The notes beneath the pieces are model-generated. The model was not told the DNA's origin. It did not search any database and saw only the letters and a program-made list of their open reading frames with translations. A DNA stretch of 64,000 nucleotides from Gracilariopsis chorda (Eukaryota; Rhodophyta; Florideophyceae; Gracilariales; Gracilariaceae), in the NCBI GenBank assembly GCA_003194525.1, contig NBIV01000199.1:102904-166903 (forward strand), in the 5' to 3' direction. Of the stretch, positions 56,680 to 64,000 are shown one piece after another (positions within the stretch are counted from its first letter, which is position 1; each line of letters begins with the position of its first letter). A program made the position numbers and the translations under genes.

Positions 56680-57711
56680 TTGGGAGAGGCGTCCCCAGAC
56701 AAGAGGCTGTCGGCGCCCGAGGCGTCCCCGGTGAAATTCTTCTCGAGGAAAGACACCACTGACGCGGACTCTACGCACCTTGGTGTGTTGCATCGCCCGT
56801 GGATACGGAGTAAAAATCCCCGGATTCCCGGTAGAGTCTTGGTCTTGGCCAAGCGCAATTAGAAGGTCTATGCCGACCTTGGCCTTGATCCGCAGTTTAT
56901 GGTGAGGTTTCTCACCGTCCTGGATACAGGTGCAGGCCCCAACTTTGTTGTGGAATCATTGTTACCCCCGCTTGTGTGGTCTCGTATCCGCTCCGACGCG
57001 GTCCCCGACATCTCGGATGCGAACAACAATCCGTTACAAACTGTGGGCACAGTGGACCTCGTCGTGAGACTTGGTACCTCTGTGGTGAAGTTGGACTTCA
57101 TCGTTTGCCATTCATTGGCAGCACCAGTCATACTGTGATGCGATTACTGGGACAGATTTGTCGACGCAATCAGGCCCCCCCTGAGGCGTGTAGAATTTGA
57201 CGACGCATCGTCGGTTCCGATTGTTCGCCGCCCGCTAAAGCGGTCCTCTTGGAAAAAAGTTCCCCTCCCTCCCGTGCAGGAACCACCGCCCGCGTCCCGC
57301 GAGTCCACCAAGCTCCGCGTCGCTGCCTTGGTTTCTATACCGCCTGAGTCCCATGTCTGGGTGCAGGGAAATTCCCGTCAACACGGTCTTTGGGTTATAC
57401 AACCCCTCGCCTCGCTGTACGAGAAATCCCAGCTGGGGCTGGCTAATGGAGTTGTTTCCATTTCCACGGATGGTCCTCTCCGGATATTGTTTGCCAACCT
57501 TGGCAAACACCCCCAGTATCTGGTAAAACACCAAGTAATTGGGAAAGTAACCCCCCATTCTATGGGAATGCTGCCAACCACGATGAAAGCAGCCGATGTA
57601 ATCGGAGTTACCACCTCTTCTGAGGAATTTGCCCCGCCGTCCAAAGACTTCAAGCCTAAAGAGGGGGAGGAAACCGCTACTTCAGCGTCGAACACACCGA
57701 ATAGCTCATAA
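56680..57711 (+). pseudogene. Retropepsin and linker, element B
   Basis: The active-site loop FLTVLDTGAGPNFV near 56910-56950 keeps the catalytic DTG. Farther on, VVKLDFIVCHSLAAPVIL is followed by a TGA (57136-57138) where a Gly is usual, then CDYWDRFVDAI, matching the ILGxDxxDRFV block. Other stops are TAG 56860 and TAA 57709. The linker to reverse transcriptase (57230-57700) includes the VWVQGNSR and FANLGKHPQYLVKHQVIGKV blocks. Confidence 0.8.
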
Positions 57712-60700
57712 TTGCGAACCACACCTGTTCCACAGGACAATGCCCCATCAAGCAACGACCGGATTGATCCGGAAAAGGCACTTGAAGCGCTGGACTTCAG
57801 CCACGTGCCAGAGTCCCAATGCGACAAACTCCGTACAATATTACGGGAATTCACCACAATGTGGGATGGCTCGCTTGGCGAGATTAATGCAACGGAACAC
57901 CGGATCGATTTATTCCCCGGTGCGCAACCGGTTGCACAACCCCCTTGCAGGGCAGGTCCGAAAGCTCTGGAAACGGAGCAGTCCCAAGTGGACAAGATGC
58001 TCCGAGCAGGTGTGATTGAGCCCACGCAATCACCCTGGGCATACCCAGTTGTACTGGCTTTGAAGGCCGACGGAACCTGGAGTTTCTGTGTCGACTACCG
58101 CCGGCTCAATGCCGGGACTGTTAGGGACACGTACCCTATCTTTCGTATGGACGAGTGTATTGACTCCCTCGGAGACGCCACCGTTTTCACGGCTCTCGAT
58201 ACCTATTGGGGATAATGGCAAGTACCTGTCAGACAGGAGGATCGCGACAAAACCGCATTCACCTGCCACGCAGGAACGTACCGCTTCAAGCGGATGCCAT
58301 TTGGGTTAACCAACGCCCCCGCCACCTCTCAGCGTGCAGTAGATATTGTACTCAACCGCTTTAAGTGGCGGAGTTGTCTGGTCTACGTTGATGATATTAT
58401 CATCTTCTCCAACTCGTTGGACGACCATTTCACTCACGTCCGAGACGTGCTGACCGTACTCCGCGATGCGGAAATTACCCTCAAGTTGAGGAAATGCGAG
58501 TTTTTCACAGATACTGTGAAATATCTGGGTCACATTATCCGTCCTGGACGGTTAGCGATCGAGAAAGCTCGAGTCAAATCCCTCATTGAGGCGAACGGGC
58601 CCCGTACTCGAACGGAACTGTGATCCTTTTTGGGGCTGGTCAACGTCTATGGACGGTTTATCCCGAACTTTTCGGATACCGCGGCACCCCTGGACGCGTT
58701 GTTGCGAAAGGGGAACCCCCCAAAACTTGGAACATTTGCGACCGAGCAATTGCAAGCCTTCAACTCCTCGAAGGAGGCTGTCACATCAGCACCAACCCTA
58801 CATCTCCCGAAACTTGGGTTGCCATACTCCGTAGATACGAACTCGAGCGACTACCAAGTCGGGTGTGCTTTTTTTCAAACCACCCCCGAAAGGGAACGAC
58901 ACCCAATTGGTTATTGGTCGCGCTCGCTCAATGTTCATGAGCGGAACTACTCCGTATCGGAGAAACAGTGCCTCGCCGTCGTATGTGAGATGACCACTCT
59001 GCGCCCCTACCTTATGGGAGTTAACTTCACCGTATAAACGGATCATTCCTCACTGAGGTGGTTAGTGAATATCTCCGACCCGTCGGGACGCCTCATGCGC
59101 TGGAGACTCCGCCTCGCGGAATATGACTTCCAAGTCATTTGTAAGAAGGGCGCGCAGAACACCCAAGCCGACGCTCTGTCGCGGTTAGCCACAAGTTGGG
59201 AACCACTCCCAGCGAAGGATGACGAAGTTCCATGTTTCATGGTGATAGGCCCGGATGATCCGGAATGTGCCGTTGACGCTTGGCCAGAAAACTGGGACGA
59301 GGTTGCTGACTTTGACGAACTACTCGCATCGCAAGATGAATTTGAGAACCCGTTGCAGGGAAACTTTGTACAGGTATCACCGTAAGAAATGATCCCAGAA
59401 CAATTCGGCGACCCATGCTCTACGAGGGTTCGTGCCCGTATCAACGGCGGGGAAGATCTCCCTTTCGGGATAAACGACAAAGGCTACCTCGTAAGGAAGG
59501 TCGAAGCCCGCCCACAGATTGTGGTACCACATTCCCTGCAATCGCGAGTGTTACATCTATCACACTAAGCCCCCATGGGAGGTCACCCAGGTGGGAGAAA
59601 ACTCTACCTAACGATTCGAAGGGACTTTTATTGGCCCGCCATGGCGGTGGATTGCTAGGCAACCGTGCGGTTTTGTAGCGAATGCGCGAAGAATCTTGTC
59701 AAGCTCCGCAAAAATGCGAATAAGATGAAAATATTCCCCGCAAGGGCGCCGCTCGAGTTTATCGCTATCGATATTCTCGGACCACTATTCACCAAGAAAC
59801 GTGGAAACAAGTTTCTACTTGTCATCACCGACCGCTTTTCTAAGCTGGTACGGACTGTCCCTCTTCGGAGGATAACCGCTCTCACGGTGGCCTAATCTCT
59901 GGTGACGCACTGGATTTTCGTCTACGGTCCCCCTGTGGAGATGCTCTCCGATAACGGGAAACAGTTCGCGAGCAAGTTCTTCCAGGATGTTTGTGGCTTC
60001 CTGGATGTCAAGACCTTGTTCACGACTACCTACCACCCCCAGTGTAATGGGCAAGTTGAACGGTGTAACCGGACGTTACTCGCGGCACTACGTTCCTACG
60101 TCGCAGATCACCCAAAGAACTGGGACATGTACGCTGATGCATTAACCTACGCGTACAACACGCAGGTACACCGCACTATTGGAGTTTCGCCATTCGAGTT
60201 CGTTCTATCTAGAACACCCCCGCCTGTGGCGCTGGAACCCCAAGCTACCTTGGACAATTTCCCATCAGTGGGTATCTACCGGCAGCAATGGAAGCAATGG
60301 CTTACTAAGCTGGTCCCTGCTGCGCGGAAGTCTATGGCACGGGCCGAAGCTACTTCAAAGTGGGGTTTTGATGCTCGCTTGCGAGGAAAACCCCCCCGCC
60401 CGATTCGGGCAAATAACTACGTCGTCATCAAGAAGGAGTACTAAAACTCGGAACGGGAGAAGCGCCATAAACTCTAGCCTGTGGCGGATGGACCATTCAA
60501 GGTCATCTCTGTAAACACCGACACTGTCGTAGTAGAGATGGGCGACACGCACGAACGGATTTCTCGTGATCGTGTTTTCGTTGCCCCTCCTCCCTCGTCA
60601 GAGGTAGTCCTGGATTCAGGCAACCCCGTTTCTACAGACTCTGCAACACCGCAATCATCCGGGATTACTAGGTCTACGGTACTACCACACCCCAGCCGGG

Positions 60701-60912
60701 GACTCTCAGACCAACCGAACCTGTCGGACTCACCGGCTCAGCCGGGTAATTCGGGCGTCTCAGCGCCCGCCCCTACCACGCCCGCCCCCTGGCGCGAATT
60801 TATACCCGCCAGGTGGGGAATGTTATCCCTTATCCCGCCGCTCCGTCTAAGGAGGGGAGAAGAACACTCATTTTCGAGGAACGATATCGCCATCGCAACG
60901 GGAAACACGTAA
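57712..60912 (+). pseudogene. Pol: reverse transcriptase, RNase H, integrase, element B
   Basis: Reverse transcriptase: SFCVDYRRLNAGT, FTALDTYWG then TAA (58213) where GYWQV is expected, MPFGLTNAP, and CLVYVDDIIIFS with an intact YVDD. RNase H: YSVDTNSSDYQVGC, EKQCLAVV, TDHSSL after a TAA (59035). Integrase: zinc module HLSH, GGHPGG, FCSEC; catalytic IAIDILGP, LSDNGKQF and NGQVERCNR keep all three acids (D, D, E). C-terminal DGPFKVISV and HERISRDRVF. Further stops: 58621, 59383, 59566, 59656, 59893, 60442, 60475. No chromodomain was seen; the C-terminus is Pro/Ser-rich. Residues are well kept apart from the stops. Confidence 0.88.
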
Positions 60913-60943
60913 CATACCGAACACTGACCGTGGAGCACAGAGT

Positions 60944-61477
60944 ATGTCACATGACACTAATCCCCCGTTCTCGGGCAGTGCCGCGCAACAAGAACCAGAC
61001 GCGCAGGCTCCGCAAAAGTGGCAATTATACCGCCCGTCACGGGAAAACAAGAAGCTCCCCCCCGAAACCGCAGCAGTGGAAATGCAATCGCCCGATCCAT
61101 CCCCGGAAGCATCGCCACAAACGCGGGGAATATACTGTGCTACATGGGAGGTTGAAGCGCAACTACGGCACACCCCGGTCAGGGAAGGATCCCCGATACG
61201 GGAGTATGGTGACGATCGCCCCCAATCCCCTGAGCAGAGCGATGCATCGAAGCCGCCATTGGCGGAAGCCCCCGCTCCAGGGAAGAATTTGCGCCAACTT
61301 CCGCAACGCTGCGACGAAGAACCAAGGAACTCGGAAAAAAGCGCGCCATTGCACGCTCGAAACCAGTCTTACCCCCTAAAGACCTCCTCATGGAGACGGT
61401 GCACCGCACTTAGCGGCAAGGCCCCTGAAAAGTGTGTCATCGGCACCTGCCTAGCACCCCCCAAAGGGGAATTTTGA
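60944..61477 (+). CDS. Hypothetical protein, 177 aa, after element B pol
   Basis: An ATG-started frame (MSHDTNPPFSG) without interruption, Pro/Glu/Arg-rich and probably disordered. It lies 30 bp after the pol frame. It may be an extra ORF of element B or the start of another element. Because the neighbouring element genes are full of stops, 177 clean codons are mildly notable, but chance cannot be excluded in this GC-rich DNA. Confidence 0.35.
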   Translation: MSHDTNPPFSGSAAQQEPDAQAPQKWQLYRPSRENKKLPPETAAVEMQSPDPSPEASPQTRGIYCATWEVEAQLRHTPVREGSPIREYGDDRPQSPEQSDASKPPLAEAPAPGKNLRQLPQRCDEEPRNSEKSAPLHARNQSYPLKTSSWRRCTALSGKAPEKCVIGTCLAPPKGEF

Positions 61478-64000
61478 CCAAAATACCTTTGTATCGGAGT
61501 TAGCCCCAGGCAACCCGTCAGTAGCCGGGACCACCACGGCAGCGCCGGAACGTATGGTGCAGAGCACTAGTACATCTGGCAGGGAGGCGGTTCGCCATCC
61601 AATCACCGTGTCACACGGGACCCCCCAGGGGATCGTGGAAAAGCCGAATCCGCAGGAGTGGTCGTCTTCCCGCAAACTCGCGGTTCGTGAGCTCCACTGC
61701 GAAGGCCGAGCCCAAGTCTGCCGCCGACTGGCGGTTCGCCCGCAATACCGCGAAAGTGGAAACGACCCTGCCCCAATGGGGAATAACTTGGCGATGAAAA
61801 TATGACGCCAAACACCCTCTTGAAAGATATCCTCCCGCACGAGCAGCGGCCGCTACCACAGCGCACGGCACCACCGAGTTATCGCCGAACACCCTGCTAA
61901 GGGACATTATACCGCACCGCGGGCAACGACTCACAAGGGAGTACAACCACCACCCCGCACGGCCGGCAGGTCTACGAACGAGAGTTCGTAGTAGACCGAC
62001 TTGTCGGACACACCTAGGACCAGGATAGTATTCTACAATACTGCGTCCGCTGGTATGGGTATGACCCCAGTGGGGATATGTGGAAGCCAATCGAACACCT
62101 TTCACGGTCGTAGGTCGTACGATACCACCGTCAAACGGGAACTGCAGCCCCAGCTACGCTGGTTAATGCCCAAGTCGGGTAACGTTGCCGCGCGAGCGGA
62201 GGGCGATAGGAAAGGATAACAAGGCAAGGTCCGTCGAAGACGGGGAACTCAAACGAGAATCACCGTTTTAAACGGGAATTTTTATTCAAGGAGCAGCCAG
62301 CTCCCCACACACTATACTACACTAGCCGGCTATGCCAGGAAAGAAGGACCAGGAAACTGGACTAGAGGTTTCACTCACCCCCATCGTCCGGGGCGTAAAC
62401 ACCAGTGAGGCGGTAGGCCAACGCGTCCGCCATAGTGGTGACATCCCCCGATACCTCGGCAGCGCTCAGACCGGCACCTCGGAGAAAACGTGCGACGATT
62501 TCGTTTTCATTCACCGTCACCCCGCTTGGGATAGAAGGTCCGGCACTTGCCGCCAAAGGTCAGTAGCCGGCTCGGCCGAAGACACCCCCTCTGGGAAAGC
62601 TTCCGCGCTAGCGCCAGCTTCCTCTACGTCCATCTCCCCCGGGTTCTTCCGGTTCGTTATCGACCATTGGGTCATCGCCGCCGTATGCGCGGTAGTAGTC
62701 GTCAGAATCGACGTACCCCACCGGGTGGTCTTCTGGCACATGCTGGGGCGCATCGCAAAGCTTGATTGACTCCTCGGATGAAATTTCCCGGAACTCCCAG
62801 GGGTCGAATTAGATAAAATCCCCCGCAAGGGCGGTGTTTCTACCCAGTCCCGGACCACTGGTGTTATCGCTGCTGCCATCTAGACGACCGCTTTGCTCCA
62901 GCAGGACCTCACTCCAGCTAACGATGTCGATGTACTCAAGTAATTGGAGGACCTCTTCATTGTTGGCCTGGCCCCCAAGGGAATGCAAAGATCCAAATTG
63001 CGGATCGCTGCCCGCAAAAGCGGTGGAGGGAACCAGAGACGATACTGGTCGTACGTCTTGTTGAGGATATAAGCCGCAGCGCGGCCGCCCACTCCGTAAC
63101 CACTACGGACCACAACCCCGACCGGTGATCCTGCATGAGCAGCGAACTGAGGTACGTAAGTAACGGCGGGAGTTCTATGTAGCACCCCCGGCAGGCGTCA
63201 TGGAACCGCCACCACTCGGGGAGTGCTACATACGACCTAGTCGGTGAGGCAGCGCAATCCGCTCTATCTCCACGTTCTGATACGGGATGAAATACCCGAA
63301 TCGGTATCGCCAACGCCGCTCATAGCGGATGAAGTTCCGGAGGAAGGTTGACCGGTATTGCCGGGAAAGAGAGCGGAACTCCGCCTGAATAATCGGTCGC
63401 TCCCAACAAAGAGATTCTTGCCGTGCTGCGGGGAAATTCCTCCAAGCAAGGGTCTCGAGGCGGAAAAGGTTGTCGCCGTACCAATCTCCCCGCGAGTGCG
63501 GAAGTGGCTAACGTCGGAGCCAAACTCCGGTGGGACCGGTACATCGAATGGAGCTCGGCTCTGCCGTTAGTATGCCATGCGTGTCAACGCGGTCTGCGCC
63601 GCAGCGACGGGTCTCGTTCCGATTCCTTCTGAAGTGGCGACTGCTCTGGGCAGATCCCTCGGAAGGGTGTCGGAGCCATCTGCAATTAGCGGTGACCAAT
63701 CCCTCATTGAGGACAGCAACCGGTTGAAACCACGGGACAAGGCAAAGGCGCGACGCGTGATTCTGATTCATCAGGTTGAGCCCCACCAGGGTGTTGTAGG
63801 TTGGCCAGTTGAACGCCGGAGCGGTTCCGGAATATACCTCCGAAGGTTGTAGCACGAAGGGATGGTCGGCTGCAGCAGCCACCTTCCCCAGTTGTACCGG
63901 ATGTTGATCGCCCTGAGGCAGGGGAACTGACCGAAAACCCGTGTTTGTATCGCCCAAGAGACCTTGGGGGTTGGCTGTTGTTGTTGACGTTGTTGTCGTT
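61478..64000. other. Unassigned coding-like DNA, mainly minus strand
   Basis: Several open frames on the minus strand (63957-63508, 63313-62957, 63185-62517) overlap in register changes. The 63957-63508 piece has a WPTYNTLVGLNLMNQNHASRLC stretch and looks like real decayed protein; the 62879-62517 piece is acidic (with an alternative frame rich in Asp/Glu). Composition and short G/C palindromes (CCCCAGTGGGGA near 62066) match element B, so a related retroelement in opposite orientation is likely. No catalytic motif was found. Confidence 0.35.

Larger units (their letters stand above)
54491..60912 (+). mobile_element. Element B: Ty3/gypsy retrotransposon, decayed by stop codons
   Basis: Gag, protease, reverse transcriptase, RNase H and integrase follow in gypsy order on the plus strand. 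The family is shared with element A. From 56680 to 60912 one frame is kept throughout with twelve internal stops and no frameshift; gag changes frame about three times. LTRs and target duplication were not found, so the limits are those of the coding part. The sequence is dotted with short G/C palindromes such as CCCCTGCAGGGG. Confidence 0.88.

Noticed and set aside
36307..60912. Alternative genetic code explaining in-frame stops
   Set aside because: All three stop codons occur inside single genes (TAA, TAG and TGA in transposase, oxygenase and element B pol), and the genes also carry frameshifts or lost catalytic residues.
1..64000. CRISPR arrays, tRNA or rRNA genes, bacterial operons
   Set aside because: No regularly spaced short repeats, no cloverleaf or rRNA core sequences recognised, and gene content and architecture are eukaryotic.

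Overview
The window is eukaryotic nuclear DNA made almost entirely of mobile elements in different states of decay. No housekeeping gene, tRNA, rRNA or CRISPR array was recognised. The host cannot be named from the sequence. Compact intron-poor element genes, Ty3/gypsy elements with and without a chromodomain, a Helitron and a KDZ/Plavaka-type transposase suggest an alga (perhaps a red alga) or another TE-rich protist or fungus. That is inference.

Layout. 0.4-2.0 kb: decayed pogo-type transposase (minus). 4.76-10.08 kb: complete but dead Ty3/gypsy chromovirus (element C, minus) with 309-bp LTRs and target duplication CTCCC. 12.0-12.8 kb: first copy of an unidentified repeat, X1. 16.3-22.2 kb: badly decayed gypsy element A (minus). 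23.57-31.27 kb: young gypsy element D (plus) with 265-bp LTRs (about 3% divergent) and target duplication GTCAC, inserted into a second repeat copy, X2. Element D has unusual antisense genes between pol and the 3' LTR. 33.0-35.7 kb: Helitron Rep/helicase pseudogene (minus). About 36.1-51.8 kb: a cluster that looks like one large KDZ/Plavaka-type DNA transposon with cargo. 52.25-53.55 kb: three tandem 520-bp units, each with a CAG tract. 54.5-60.9 kb: gypsy element B (plus), same family as A. 61.5-64 kb: unassigned, coding-like but broken.

The most interesting region is 36.1-51.8 kb. It holds a transposase with an N-terminal zinc finger and KDZ-like core motifs; a coiled-coil protein; a long protein joining a DPPY-type DNA amino-methyltransferase to a SET domain; a spacer with two direct copies of a 330-bp unit, each holding a 148-bp palindrome; a divergent gene for a 2-oxoglutarate/Fe(II) oxygenase; and a small intact glycine-rich coiled-coil ORF ending near a perfect hairpin. 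A TATA-like motif (GATATATA plus a partly conserved tail) precedes the transposase and the coiled-coil gene and occurs in both spacer units. KDZ elements of fungi are known to travel with TET/JBP oxygenases. Here a modification writer (DNA methyltransferase plus SET) and a possible eraser (oxygenase) appear to share one element. This copy is inactive, since most of its genes carry in-frame stops.

A theme across the window is that element genes decay by nonsense substitutions far more than by indels. Element B pol, for example, stays in one frame for 4.2 kb with twelve stops.
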